A DNA stretch of 64,000 nt from Adiantum capillus-veneris (GCA_014529385.2 CM043971.1:30397709-30461708), one strand, 5' to 3'. Positions 33,700 to 45,453 are shown, counted from the stretch's first letter. The notes: generated by a model not told the origin, from the letters alone. Program-made: numbers and translations.

Positions 33700-34700
33700 G
33701 CTCCACAACTGTGTTTCAAGGAAAATTTAAAGATGCATAGGGTATGAGAGTTGAAGTGCCAATTATTCCAAAAGAGCTAGAAGACTTACCAAAGGTGATA
33801 GAAGTAAGAAAATCTTTTGGAGAATAGGTCTCCAAAGCTATTTTGAGCTAGCACCATGTGGGGTGGACTATAGAAGAGCACACAAGATTTTTTCTACCAT
33901 CAAAAAGGATGGAACAGCACACTACTTGATGCTGATGCTGGAAAAAATAGAAGTGCAAAAAAAAATGTAGTGGTTGAAGCTTTGAAGCTACCGGCAATAA
34001 GAGAACATATGCAAACAATAGAGAAATCAAGAGCTGCATCCACATTTGGAGGCTTGACCTAGATAGAGCTAGAGCTTAACAACATCTACATTTTCCCCCA
34101 AAAGTTTCACTGTATAATCATGCTTATACAACATGTGATAGGTCCATGTGATAGGACCGTTTTTCCCAAGGGAGTCCACTATATAATCATGTTAATATAC
34201 CATGTGATAGTTCCATTTTGCAACCATCTTGGCATCAAGATTTTCCATATTAAGTGGTCCTACACCACCATTATGCAAAGAGTGCTTAGGGAAGGGTTCA
34301 TGTAAGTATGTTGGAGTGTTTTTTCAATCAACCATAAAGGTACTTGTGTATCATTCGTCGCTCGTCCTTGAATCAAATCCTTGATAGGTGTTTCACACCC
34401 ATCTCTATACAAATGGTCTTTCATGTTAATATGTGTGACTGGTTCAACTTGCTTGAGGTATAAGTAATTATGACTTGAGTTCGGAATTATTTGCAATCAT
34501 CGCATGAAAGGTCTTCCCAATTGTTAAATTTATTGCCAAAACCCACTATTGCAAAGGTATGTTGATAAGTAAACTCCACAAGAAGAAACGCCACCTTTTT
34601 GAAGTACATCTTCTCATTTCAAAACAACAAGTGGTCATCCCAAATTTCTCACAAAGCAAATTCTTAAGGTATTTCTTTTTATTTTTGCAGCACACAATGG
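33700..34700. other. Non-coding interval with a short repeat
   Basis: A 37-bp phrase around 'tataatcatg..tata..acatgtgatag' occurs at 34109-34145 and 34178-34215. Otherwise nothing is recognised; it may be leader or LTR sequence of gypsy-3. Confidence 0.4.
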
Positions 34701-34703
34701 AGC

Positions 34704-35275
34704 ATGGCTTCTAACATACCTGCTACACATCACTTTGACTTTGAGCAAGGCTTACCTACTCTCAACTATGCTAATCCTATTTCTAATGTTCACATGGTGG
34801 ACACAAAGAAGGATCTCAATTATGATGTGTATAATTTGGTCAAAAGGAAGGAGTTTAAAGCATTAAATGCATGCGTTGATGCATTAGATCACCAAATTGC
34901 TACTTCATTGACAATGTCCACGTCTCATAAATCTCATAATTCATCTCTTGAGTCAATAAGCCTAGGGGAACCCACCCAAGATGTTGGAACTTCTATTGAG
35001 ACTAGCATGTCATTGTTGGAACCAAAGGAGGTGTCCAAATTGCTTGAGAGCATGAAGCCCCCAAAATTTTGTTGTGAAGACAAGGATCGCGCAAGGCTAC
35101 AGTGGATACTAATGCAGAGGTATACATTATTTACATCATATTCCTGATGCATTCAATGCATTCTAGGCGAGTCATGCCCTTGATGGCAAGGCCTACAAGT
35201 GGTGGATGATGTAAAAACCACACAACCATCCCAAGGCATTGGCTACTTTCGAGAAATTACTCAAAAAATAGTCCC
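34704..35275 (+). pseudogene. gypsy-3 gag fragment
   Basis: The ATG at 34704 opens 147 codons ending VSKLLESMKPPKFCCEDKDRARL. In another frame the sequence continues with DAFNAF and KAYKWWMM-like residues, typical of the retrotransposon gag capsid region (PPKFxGE... AxxWW). Frameshift at about 35110. Confidence 0.65.
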
Positions 35276-35329
35276 TTCCAACTAATGAGAAGGATCAAAA
35301 TTGGTCAAATTGGGATTCTTATTTGAGGA

Positions 35330-35900
35330 TATGGGCTTACTATGGATTATTGTCAATAGGTTGACCAAGATATGTTATTTTTTTCCTACCCAATGTACTG
35401 TTAAGATGCCAAATCAACACAACTATTCATGGAACATGTTTACAAGCTTGAGGGTTTGCCTAGTAACATAATAAGTAATCGGGGTCCAAAGTTTAGCTGC
35501 TACTTTTGAAGGGATGTTTTTAGAAGACTGGGCACATAACTCAAATTTAAGGACCTCTAATCATCCAAAGATGGATTGTCAGACACAACAAGTCAACCAA
35601 GTGATAGAAGATATGTTATGTGCATATGCATGCACAAAGAAAATAGATTGGGAACTGTATCTCCCCATCCTAGAGTTTTTTAACAATAATACAAAACATG
35701 TGACTCCCAAGTATAGTCCATTTATGCTTATGTATGGCTTTCAACCTAGGTCACCAAATTTTGGTGGGTTTAGTCATAAAACAACTTCAACATGTCTAGG
35801 ACTTCCTCTAATACCATATGGATGTTACATATGGCACACCAAAATGTTTGGGAAGCCCAAGACTCCTACCAAAAATATGGAGTTCTACCAAATCTGAGTG
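35330..35900 (+). pseudogene. gypsy-3 integrase fragment
   Basis: FMEHVYKLEGLPSNIISNRGPKF carries Asn in place of the second catalytic Asp (normally SDRGPKF). SNHPKMDCQTQQVNQVIEDML retains the region ahead of the catalytic Glu (canonical HPQTDGQTERVNQ), with the Glu changed to Gln in TQQV. WELYLPILEFFNNNTKHVTPKYSPFMLMYG follows. The identity is clear and the enzyme is dead. Confidence 0.85.
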
Positions 35901-36127
35901 AAGGAAAAATTGAGCAAGTTTTATCAAATAGGTTGGACTTATTTATGAATAATAAATGTTTTATTGGTGATGTAAACAACTTTTCAAGAATATTTTGAGG
36001 TTTATGTGTTCCACAAAATAAGCCTCCTTCAAAGTCACCAAAAATGCAAATGACTTCTACATATTTTGAATTAGTTTAGTTTTCATATTGTAACAACAAT
36101 ATTGAAAATAGATGGCTATGCCCGTCA

Positions 36128-36129
<2 letters not shown>

Positions 36130-36196
<67 letters not shown>
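36130..36196. repeat. (CT)n microsatellite
   Basis: About 33 CT units, followed by pyrimidine-rich sequence and a 13-base C run at about 36248-36260. Confidence 0.95.
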
Positions 36197-36199
<3 letters not shown>

Positions 36200-36200
<1 letters not shown>

Positions 36201-37170
36201 GATAAATGCGAGTTTCCTTCCTCCTCCTTATCATCTACTCCTTCTCCCCCCCCCCCCGGCCCCAATCACACAAATCAAATGCAAGGTCCATTGTTAGAAT
36301 GTGAAATAATCTTCTCAGAGCTCCCCTCTGAGGTTGAACATACTGCATGCCCTTTATGAGCAAGGGGTCTTTGGAAAGGTGCTATGGCAGGGCTCAGCTC
36401 ATAGGGGATGCTTTGTTGTTAGACGAGTGGTAGTGATGATGTTGGCCTACAGAGTGGGGGTCTGCACCAAGTGGGGCACTCGAATGCCCTTCCTCCTCTT
36501 CCTTGTTTTGGTTGTGCCTAGCCTCGATATTCTTGGAGAAGGGGGAGAGACGGCCCTCCCTCCTCTCCTACTTCAAGAGGGAATGGTGGTCTATTGATGA
36601 TGAAATGGTTGTGCTTCATCACTTGGTGCTTGGCCCCTCTTGGCAAATGCCCGCACTCAATATTGCTCTTTGGTTGGCTCTTGCTTCGGATCGAGGGGTG
36701 GTCTACATGTGGCAAATGTGGCCCTCCAGGTGTGCCCCATGTGTGGTGGACTCTATGTGGTGGTGATCAACTTGGTCTAGTTTCTTCAATGGTGCTAGTT
36801 GTTCTCTATATTCTCTACTACTTTTGATTTGTTGAGGCCGCTTAGTGAGAGGTGACAAATATGGCTTAGTGGTGGTAGTCTCGAAAAAGTTCTTTCTATT
36901 GGCGGCTTTAGGTGTGTCTCTTTGATATATAAGGTTGAGGCTCCTTGTAAAACTCAATTGCATAGTTACTCTGTTCTAATGGCATGCTTTGTGCATGAGA
37001 GATGTATTGGTTGTTTTTTTGGCCTGCTAAAGGCCTTGATATCCATATGGGTAAAGGTCGTTCAATTCTAATATGAGACATGTGTCCCTCAAAATAGCTT
37101 TAAAAATCTTGAAAACAAGGTGAAAGATCACGTAGGCCTGCAGCACAACAAATGAATCGAGAGTGGAAAT
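36200..37170. other. Non-coding interval left of the Helitron-like gene
   Basis: Several open frames exist on both strands but none has recognisable composition or motifs. The 3' end of the Helitron-like element should lie here; I did not find a convincing CTRR terminus with hairpin. Confidence 0.4.
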
Positions 37171-37171
37171 G

Positions 37172-37790
37172 TTAAAGGTGGCTACAAGGTAGCATAATGT
37201 ATGTTGCGGAGTGATCAGACCAATACATGTATTTGGATCCAGCTTCGTAGTTGGAGATTGATGAGCTAGCCCAAATATGGTCTAAGGAAGATCCATAGAT
37301 AGTTGTAACATATGTTATGAATTGTCTGATGTTATATTTGTTTAGGAAAGAGGAAAGGTGGTTGTAAGAAGTATTAGGAACTTTAGTGTCAATGTTAAAG
37401 TCACCCAGGATAATGATTGAAATTTCCATAGCGTGCTGTTCAAGCAATGATTTTAATGCGTCAATTAAGTTTGTTAGTCGTGTTGAAGGTGAATTGTAAA
37501 GAGAGACTATTTTGATGATTTTGTTGTTTGTGAGCTTGGTTGTTGTATGCAACATCTCAACTCCTGGACGAGAGATATTTCCATGGTCAAAGTGGATTAG
37601 TGTTTCTTGGTGGAGAATGGAGACACCAACTTTTGCATTAAATTCGTGTTGTAGAAGGCCCGGTATTGCATGTGGTATTGTTTTTGTTAGTCTTGTCTCT
37701 TGCAAACACAGTACTGTGATTTCATTAGTATTGAATTTGTTGCAATCTTGCTTATGTGTTTATTGAAGGAGACAATGTTTAAAGATTGAA
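37172..37790 (-). pseudogene. EEP (AP-endonuclease-like) domain fused to the helicase
   Basis: Immediately after the helicase C-terminus and a short linker, the frame reads IIIQSLNIVSFNKH, then after a one-base slip QETRL (catalytic Glu), GVSILHQET, IIILGDFNID (the GDFN box), SSLDHIWAS and YWSDHSATY (the terminal SDH box). These are the ordered motifs of the endonuclease/exonuclease/phosphatase fold used by AP endonucleases, many LINEs and Helentrons. The role in Helentrons is not settled. The single frameshift lies at about 37700; from 37705 to the stop at 37172 the domain is open. A separate LINE endonuclease is unlikely because it continues from the helicase frame. Confidence 0.85.
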
Positions 37791-39371
37791 TGATGATATG
37801 TGTGTTTGAATAAGGTTGTAATGATTTTTGGGTGGAGGTCCATTTAGCTTTTAGTTTTAGGCGATCCAGTTCTTCTAGTACAGTTTGGTCAACTTTGATA
37901 TGGCAAGGTTGTATTCTTTTGAGTAGGCATAGATTAGTTAGGTCTTGAACACGTGATAATGTTGTGTATGCAAGTCCATGTGCTCTTATGTGTCCAGGAT
38001 TGAAGGCTAGTGTTTGCAATGTAAGGCCTTGGGAATGATGAATGGTTTGAGCACTAGCTGCTTGCAATGGAAATTGATATCTGGAGATGATGTTCAAGCA
38101 GTTTTTGCCGACTTGGAATTCACAAACGACACGTTCTATTGGGGTCCATTCTTTGTTAATCATTGATGAATACAATGTTTGATTTTCATAATGTTTTATC
38201 TTTCCAATGATAGGGTTAGAGAAATGAACCTAGATTATTGTTTTTTTGGTTGTTTTTGTAAATTTTTTGTATTCCCCTTCTGCTCCATTAACCCATCCAT
38301 CAAGAATATCCAAGTTTCTTGCGCATAGCTCGACAACAATGCCTGTTTCTAGGCTTAGTGTGGAATGCAGTCCTCCAGTTAGTTTGGGATTTGTAGGAAT
38401 GTTAATTTTAGGCGATCCAGTCCTTCTAGTACATTTTGGTCAACTTTGATGTGGCAAGGTTGTATTATTTTGAGTAGGTATAGATTAGTTGGGTCTTGAA
38501 CACGTGATAATGCTGTGTATGCAAGTCCATGTGCTCTTATGTGTCCAGGATTGAAGGCTAGTGTTTGCAATGTAAGGCCTTGGGAACGATGAATGGTTTG
38601 AACACTAGCTGCTTGCAATGGAAATTGATATCTGGAGATGATGTTCAAGCATTTTTTGCCGACTTGGAATTCACGAACGACACGTTCTATTGGGGTCCAT
38701 TCTTTGTTAATCGTTGATTAATACAATGTCTGATTTTCATAATGTTTTCTCTTTCTAATGATAGGGTTAGAGAAATGAACCCAGATTATTATTTTTTTGG
38801 TTGTTTTTGTAAAGTTTTTGTATTCCCCTTCTGCTCCATTAACCAATCTGTCAAGAATATCCAAGTTTCCTGCACATAGCTCGACAACAATGCCTATTTC
38901 TAGGCTTAGTGTGGAATGCAATCCTCCAGTTAGTTTCGGATCTGTAGGAATGTTAATTGTTTTGTTGCATGACTTGTTTCTTTTATCAATAGCGAGGAAA
39001 GTTTGGGGTGTTTCCTCTATTTGGTTGAAAACAGTAAGATTATGAGTGTTCTTTTCATTGTTGGAGTAAAATAGATGAGAAACTTGATGGCTGATTGGAA
39101 TAGGTCTATGGTAATTGTTATTAAGATATTCCAAATTTTCAAAAGTATGTTGTGCAACTCGAAGTCTATTAAGGATATCTATGAACATTGGATTGTTTTG
39201 TCGCATTGTTAGCTCGAAGCATTGTGGATGAGTGTGCCAATATGATGGGGAAATTTCTTCTAAAAGTGTATGTTTTTTTTGTGAAGATCCAACTATCCTT
39301 AACAGGACTTGCCTGACGTAAATCACCGCAAAGAATGACATCCAATCCACCGAATGGTTTATTATGATCAT
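37690..39371 (-). pseudogene. Helitron helicase C-terminal part, tandemly duplicated
   Basis: After a frameshift near a T run at 39269-39285, the helicase continues with HPQCFELTMRQNN, and twice with the C-terminal motifs SRYQFPLQAAS, SQGLTLQTLAFNPG and HGLAYTxLSRVQD. The second occurrence arises from a 551-bp tandem duplication (37850-38951). Because 551 is not a multiple of three, the two copies are in different frames. The left copy leads directly into the EEP domain. Confidence 0.9.
37850..38951. repeat. 551-bp tandem duplication within the helicase
   Basis: Copy A 37850-38400 and copy B 38401-38951 match throughout, with several percent divergence (for example 'ggcgatccagttc' and 'ggcgatccagtcc'). 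Confidence 0.95.
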
Positions 39372-42285
39372 GCTTGATTGCTCGCAAGCCTGAGTCGGCC
39401 ATGGAGAAGATGCTTGAACCTATCAAGGAGACCTCATCAAAAACTACAATTCGTAAGTCTTTATATAGGAGAGAAAGTGCATCCAACTTTTCAGTAGTCA
39501 AGCTTGTTTGTGTAGAAGTAATCAGAGGCAAGTGAAGTGTAGAGTAGATTGGGGTGTCACCAATACTAAAAGCTGCCTTTCCTGTGTATGCCATTAGTAA
39601 TGATGTTGGAGATTCTGAATGTGATGGGCTTTTATGGTTCTAAAATCTTTGTAATCCTTCTACTAACAATAGTTATGTAAATGTTTTTCCTGTTCTTGCA
39701 CCTCCAGTGAGAAAGAGGTGTATTTGTTTGTTGGGTTGAATTCGTTTTTTCAACATTATGTCGTCAAATATGTGTTGTTGTTGGTCATTTAATTTCTCAA
39801 TGCCTGCATGGAAATCATCATTTGTCATGGATTTGTATTTGAAATGTTGCAAGCGGAAAGTGTTTTTAGAGCACACATTAATGTGTAAGTCATTAAGAAT
39901 GTCTACGTGATGTGATGCATGTGAGTCGTTGTTTATTGTATTAGTTGTGGTTGGGGAGGAAATGTAGTGCATTTCAAATTTTTCTATTAGGCTTCAGTCT
40001 TTGTTGAACTTGAGTTCATTTGATTTTATCACTCGTAGGAATTGGTTATATACATCACTCCATGTAGAGGATTTTGTCAAATGTTGGTTTTCATTATTGA
40101 TCCAAGGAAGATATAGCAAGCATTGTTCCCTATAGTGATCTTTTGGGTTTTTAAAAATGTTATACTTGACGAATCGTATGATCTTAGGTTTACGCAATTC
40201 TTTGTATGCTATTCCTTCTTGTTTAATTTTTGATGCATATTCGGCCAAACATAGATAATGGACACTTTGTGGTCTTTCAGCATATTTATCAATAATGTTT
40301 TGGAAGAATATGTTTGTGTCAGATGAGTCTAGTTTTTGTAGAGTTGCTTTTCTTTTGAGGACTAATGCACTTTGATCAGCAGAGTTAGTGCTTATGTATA
40401 CAAAGTCATGAGTTGTAGTATGAAGTGGTAATGATAGTGATATGTAAGATGTTTGTTGCACACTAATTTGTTATGTGTTAAGAATAGTGTTGCTGATCTT
40501 ACGCAATCGCTCAATTGTTGTTGCATTATTCGCTACACAGATATCAAATTGAGATTTTATTGCTCCTATCAATGTGTTGTCCATTTTTGTCATGTATGAT
40601 GTGCAATAACTTGCTGCACCATGTGCGTTCAAGACAAATTGAATAACAGTGTTTGCGTCCCATAGTGTTGCAATTGTGGGATTGAAATTGTTTGTATAAA
40701 TGTCATTCGTATTTCGTTTCAAGAATATTGTTGCTATGGATATCGAGTTGATTATTGCCAAAGTATATTCTTCAAACCTCAAATGCAAGCTTTGTAGCCA
40801 TTCTTCAAAGGAAATGGTGGTTTCAGTGGATAGTGTATCAAGGCTATTCTTAATGCATTTAAAAGTTGTCTTGATTCTCACTCAATCTTCGTAGTCATTG
40901 GTAGTGGGTCTGAGAATGATTGTGAATGGCATGGGGAACCTTGGGAAACCAAAGTGACAACATTTGCCTTTCTTGAGACAAGTTTTTCTATGACATTGTG
41001 TTTGTAACTCGTTAAGGTCTGGTGGAAGCTTGGAGCTGTCTATACTTATGTACATGTCCACAAACATCATAATAGCATCATCTGTGTTATGTTCGAATAA
41101 AGGAGCTTGTTCAACCCATAAAAGACCATGATCATGCTGACTCCCTCGGCTTTGGAACTCTGTGATGAAGAAATAATCAAGAATTTTTCCACAGATTGTG
41201 CTATCGTTGAGCAATATTCTCTTCATGGTTGTGAAATGGTTAAGGTAGAAGCGAGATGTTGTTATTGGATCTGCTCGTACTAAACGTTTATGCAAGGAGC
41301 TATTGCTTTCATTTGTATCTTGTTTAAGTGGGACTATTTGTTGCAGGGCATCAAGAAGGCTTTTCCAACGTTTTTCAGTTGAAGAGAATGTCACAAATAA
41401 AGTTGGTGGCCCTAGTTGTTAAATCATAGCGAACACCCTTTTTTTTAATTTTTCTTTATAATCCATTGAGGTACGAAGCGCTTTGAAGTCTCTATAGCCT
41501 AGTTGTGATGAGACTAGTTTCTCTATGTTTGTGTCCTGACAAACCTCCCCCACAGAAAAGGTTGCTCTCTCAAGTTTCACTTTGCGAAGGTGTATCCAAA
41601 TGGAGGAAAGTATTTTTTGTGTCATGATTTTCACTGATTTGAAGAATAAAATTTTGATGTTAAGTACAAACCATCTATCTTTGTGCATCAGCTCCCATTT
41701 GGCTATTGCTTGGTAATTTTTTTGTATGCGTTGGTGGTATTTTCTAGGCTCTCGAAAGAAGATCGTAGGAAAACTAAGTTCCTCACAAAACTCATCAGCA
41801 AATAAACCCAGTGGATTGTTCCCCTCTAATGGTGCAACATGCAAAATTTTATTGTTATAATCAACAACTTGCTCAGTGGTAGTGATGTTGTGTAGGAGAA
41901 AATCAGTGTCAATACTTTCCTCATCCTCCATCTCATGTCTGGTTGTGTCTAGGGGAAGTGATGAGTGGGAGATTTCTTGAAAGTGTGCAAACCATTTATC
42001 ATTTATGTTTATGTTTTCCTTTTTATATAGAGAGCTATTAAGAAGAGCGTGTGTGGCCTTTAGTGTTAGTAATGGTCTAACAAGCCCAGATAAGTAGCAA
42101 TGTGTGTACTTGAGCTTGCGTTTGAGTCCTATCAAGATTGAAGCCTCATCTTGGATAAAGCGAGGAAGCACTTGCTGTGGTTTTTTGATGTTCGCAAGAA
42201 CATTGACCACACTCCCTCGCAAACCATATTGGCCATCATAAGTTAGTTCTCGAATCTTTGCAAATGGTATGCGAATAGAGACCAA
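39300..42285 (-). pseudogene. Helitron Rep/helicase, N-terminal part through Walker B
   Basis: One frame runs from 42285 to about 39300 interrupted only by stop codons (at about 41420, 40883, 40472, 39995, 39674 and 39632). In order it shows an N-terminal region with YDGQYGLRGSVVNV, QLGPPTLFVTFSS, the HUH motif in SRGSQHDHGLLWV (about 41128-41136), the paired tyrosines in ASYCTSYMTK (about 40590-40605), Walker A LFLTGGARTGKT (about 39676-39715) and Walker B VVFDEVSLIGS (about 39420-39450). The Rep part would nick and rejoin single strands and the helicase would unwind. Catalytic residues remain visible, but the stops make it a pseudogene unless read through. Confidence 0.9.
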
Positions 42286-42299
42286 GCGCGCTTCACTAT

Positions 42300-42878
42300 T
42301 TTTAGTTGCATGATTGGCATGAGAGTGTCATTAAAGCCTAATCTATGCAAGCTTTCGAATGGCACCTTGCATTTGTTTGATTTGCACTTGCATGCGCGAC
42401 AACAAAATAGAGAGCAACATCTTTTTCGCTTTCCACCTCTAGTATGTAAGCACAGCGAAGGAGCAAATTGTGTGACTAATATTAATGACTTTCATTGTGA
42501 TACTCATTGATGTTTTGCAAGCATTCAACTATGTAGCTCTTTCACCTGATGGCTCTAATTGTGGTCCAAAGAACAATGAAGCTGACAAGTGTATGATAGA
42601 ATTTGTTAAGTAGTTCTCAAATAGGCATTGTGACATGATAAGCCTAAATGATTCAAAGCTTAAGTTTGTTTGCAATACACTATGGAGCGCCAGAAACAAT
42701 TGTTGATTAAAAGGATGTGTCTGCATAAATATCATGTTAACATCGTCCTCTTTTCAAATACTCAAATTAAAAGGATTCTGCATGGCTATTGGAAATTTTG
42801 TGTGTGTTTCTTTGCTTGTTTCTATGTGCGTGTATCTATGTCTATACAAATATGTATACACATATGGATGTGGATATT

Positions 42879-42880
<2 letters not shown>
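42300..42880 (-). other. 5' flank of the Helitron-like gene, Cys-rich stretch
   Basis: On the minus strand a stretch at about 42330-42460 reads CCSLFCCRACKCKSNKCK, a Cys-rich segment that could be an N-terminal zinc-binding region of the Rep protein; it ends near SLHRLGFNDTLMPIMQL. The frame relation to 42285 is not resolved. Other open frames here on both strands are not convincing. Confidence 0.35.
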
Positions 42881-42882
<2 letters not shown>

Positions 42883-42919
<37 letters not shown>

Positions 42920-42970
42920 ACGCGCGCGCGGGTGTGTGTGTGTGTGTGTGATATATATATATATATATAT

Positions 42971-43032
<62 letters not shown>
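42883..43032. repeat. (GT)n-(AT)n-(GA)n compound microsatellite
   Basis: GT units, a short CGCGCGCG, more GT, an AT run and about 26 GA units follow each other. Long open frames across it are artefacts. Confidence 0.95.
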
Positions 43033-43035
<3 letters not shown>

Positions 43036-43044
43036 AGAGAAGAG

Positions 43045-43292
43045 AAAAAGAGAAATATTTTGAGTTCTCAATGTAGGCAGCAAGGAAAGAATACTTACAA
43101 GCAGAACCACAATACTTAGGAGCACGACCAAAAGTGTGCAAAAGCACATTACAAAGTAGAGGATGGAAGCATTGCTTTCGTTTGAGGATGTATTTGGAAC
43201 AAGCAAGCAAAGTTAAGGCAACTAATAATGATAAGTGAAGATTCTTAACACTAATGTTCACCTTCATACGCCACTACATGGCCACTCCTTGG
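43045..43292 (-). repeat. Duplicate of the RPA-like gene 3' end (partner 49298-49548)
   Basis: About 245 bp match 49298-49548 closely, including the last codons HVVAYEGEH and stop on the minus strand, the downstream 3' region and the adjoining GT/GA microsatellites. Right of 43292 similarity stops ('ccactcctt' versus 'ccactcaca'). It is a partial second copy of the RPA-like gene end. Confidence 0.85.
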
Positions 43293-45209
43293 GGATGAGC
43301 CTCCACTACACCTACAAGGAGAAGGATCCAGTTGTTACCTGCATCCATAAAAAAAACATTTCATTAGAATTGGTTATGTTTATGTGTTTTGCAGGTGTCA
43401 GCACTGGATCCAATTGTTATCCATGTCACACCTGTAGACCAACCTACCCAAAAAGACGGAGTAAAGTGTGTCAGACAAAAAAAAAATATTTTCTATATTT
43501 CAAGAGTGAAGCACACTCTCCATCAAACCTAGAGAGTGTTAACCATCTAAGAAAAGTATGAATTGTTATGTTTAAACAACCATAAGTATGATTGCATTAC
43601 ATAGCCATAAGTAAGTTGGATATGATCTAGTTACAATAACTTTTTCTTGAATAAAAAAAACATAAGTAGTAGACCATGAAATGTTATAGAGAAAAGAAGA
43701 TCATACTGTGATGTAAGTGCACCCATAACATGTGTTCCCATAATGTGTGATTAGATGGTTTATAATGATCAATGCCTAAAAACCCAAAGGCTCCATATTA
43801 TTGTTAATGAAAGCATAAGATTGATAGAACATAAACCTGGTGTTGTCTAGCAAACTATCTCGATGACCAAAAAAGTCGTGATGACATGGTGCGCCGGAGG
43901 GGAGTACTTTGCAAAAAGAGGTGCATTTGTATGAGCGGCACCCTTGAGCAAAAGTCGTTGGTGCGATCATGAGCAAGACATGCTTATGAAAGCAATTTCA
44001 TTGTGCATTCAATGTCTAACCTCTATTATATTTGTTCCAAAGGCTTTTCAAGATTGTGTGTGCGCGCATGCATGCGCAAAATAAACAATGCTTACTTGCT
44101 TGCACTACAAATGTGCATGAGACTACATGTGTGTATGTGTTGTTCTACAAAATTGTAGCATTGTGTGTGTGCACACACACACACACGCACGTGTGCAAAA
44201 AAAACAATGCTTACTTGCTTGCACAACAAATGTGCATGAGATTACATGTGTGTATGTGTTTTTCTACACAATCGTAGCATTTTTCTACTCGTATATGACC
44301 TCACCTAAAAAAGGATAGTATAGTATGTGTGTGTGTTTGTGTGTGTGTGTATTTGTGTCCATGCTCTCAATTGAGGTAAGCATGCTTGCAATGGACGCAC
44401 AGTAGTATGCGATCTTTACATTTTGCAGTGTGTCGATTGTATGTGTGTGAGTGAGAGAGAGAGAGAGAGAGCGATAGAGAGAGATGAGCGAGAGAAAGAG
44501 AGAGGAGGGATGGTGAGCTACAAAAGAAATTCATGACATATAAGTCTAAGTGTGCTAGCATCAAGTGTGAGAAAGTAGTTTTTCCTTGCCTCATTATATT
44601 ATAGCATGGGTCACGGCAACCTTCAATCTCATGACACAGAGTAGTGTATCATCCTCATGGTCCATATTAATTGGCATCCATGTTCTTCCAGCTTTCAATA
44701 GATGTGCCTTGAGGTCACATGCAAATGGGTTATCTTCATTGTATCGTGAGTTGTGCGAGCATTCAAGATCATTTCTAAGGATAGTATATTACCCACATGG
44801 TCTATATTAAAAGGGTATCCATATTCTTCCAACTTTCAATGTACGTGGAGTTTCCACTTTTCCATTCTTCTTGTAATCCTTAAGGATTTTTACTAAAGTA
44901 AAGCAAAACTAAAGGAATTGTTAAGGCATTGTTCATATGCTATTGGGTCAAAGACAATGCTTATTAACATTTATATTAGGAAGGGTGCTAAGGGTTTTTA
45001 GTCCACAATAATTGTAGATGTAGTCAATTCTTTGAGAGGAAAAAACCTTATATATGCGATATCCAATTATAGGAAAAGAATTAGGGGTATTTTTTACTTA
45101 GATAAATCTCTGAAACAACCACAACCAAAGGGAATGTGGCCTTCGACTTCTTATCACAAAGCCAGAGTCAAATAGTTTTAATGTTTGAAAATTTCAATTG
45201 AGAGAGAAG

Positions 45210-45212
<3 letters not shown>
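43293..45212. other. Interval between the Helitron-like gene and copia-4, largely unidentified
   Basis: A minus-strand frame at 43776-43976 (containing CRSYKCTSFCKVLPSG and FMFYQSYAFINNN) has protein-like composition but no family I recognise. A 119-bp tandem duplication lies at 44041-44283, and a diverged duplicate 'ccatattaa..ggcatccatgttcttcca' at 44660 and 44795. Possibly Helitron leader or captured sequence. Confidence 0.4.
44041..44283. repeat. 119-bp tandem duplication with GTGCAC hairpin
   Basis: 'aaacaatgcttacttgcttg' and flanks repeat at about 44083 and 44202. Between them 'gtgtgtgtgcacacacac' (about 44164-44184) is self-complementary. Confidence 0.85.

Positions 45213-45247
<35 letters not shown>
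45213..45247. repeat. (GT)n microsatellite
   Basis: About 17 GT units just left of copia-4. Confidence 0.95.
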
Positions 45248-45249
<2 letters not shown>

Positions 45250-45263
45250 CCACCACTCTATAT

Positions 45264-45453
45264 TGAAGGGGATCGGAGAGCACCACAGACGGAGAGTGAG
45301 AGAGAGAAGGAGACACACGACACACAGATATGGGTGGGGAGACTCAAAGAGTGAGCAGTCTCCTATACACTTATGTTATGTATAAGGTATACAAGTCAGT
45401 GGGCGTCCAGACTCTGGGCGGCCGGGCAAGGCACAGGCGCCTATACCCCAACA
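45264..45453 (-). repeat. 3' LTR of copia-4
   Basis: 190 bp from TGAAGGGGATCGG to CCCCAACA (plus strand). It differs from the right LTR at a handful of positions ('cagtctcct/cagccccct', 'gcgtcca/gcgccca'). Confidence 0.95.

Larger units (their letters stand above)
34704..36060 (+). mobile_element. Internally deleted Ty3/gypsy remnant (gypsy-3)
   Basis: A gag-like N-terminal frame at 34704 is followed within 600 bp by integrase core and C-terminal sequence on the same strand. Protease, RT and RNase H are absent, so a large internal deletion has removed the middle of pol. LTRs are not identified. Confidence 0.7.
37172..42285 (-). mobile_element. Helitron-like (Helentron-type) element, coding body
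   Basis: On the minus strand a Rep domain with HUH and two-tyrosine motifs, a PIF1-type helicase and an EEP endonuclease follow each other as one long, decayed open frame. Rep plus helicase defines Helitrons, rolling-circle DNA transposons; a C-terminal AP-like endonuclease is the hallmark of the Helentron subgroup. Element termini are not identified, so the limits given are those of the coding sequence. Confidence 0.85.

Noticed and set aside
36334-36963. Overlapping frames on both strands
   Set aside because: No motif, start context or homology recognisable; composition matches surrounding non-coding DNA.
39169-42285. Stops repaired by U-to-C RNA editing as in fern organelles
   Set aside because: That editing is organellar; this is a nuclear mobile element, so decay is the simpler account.
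42754-43267. Several frames of 60-150 codons
   Set aside because: They cross the GT/AT/GA microsatellite and the duplicated RPA-like 3' end in other frames.
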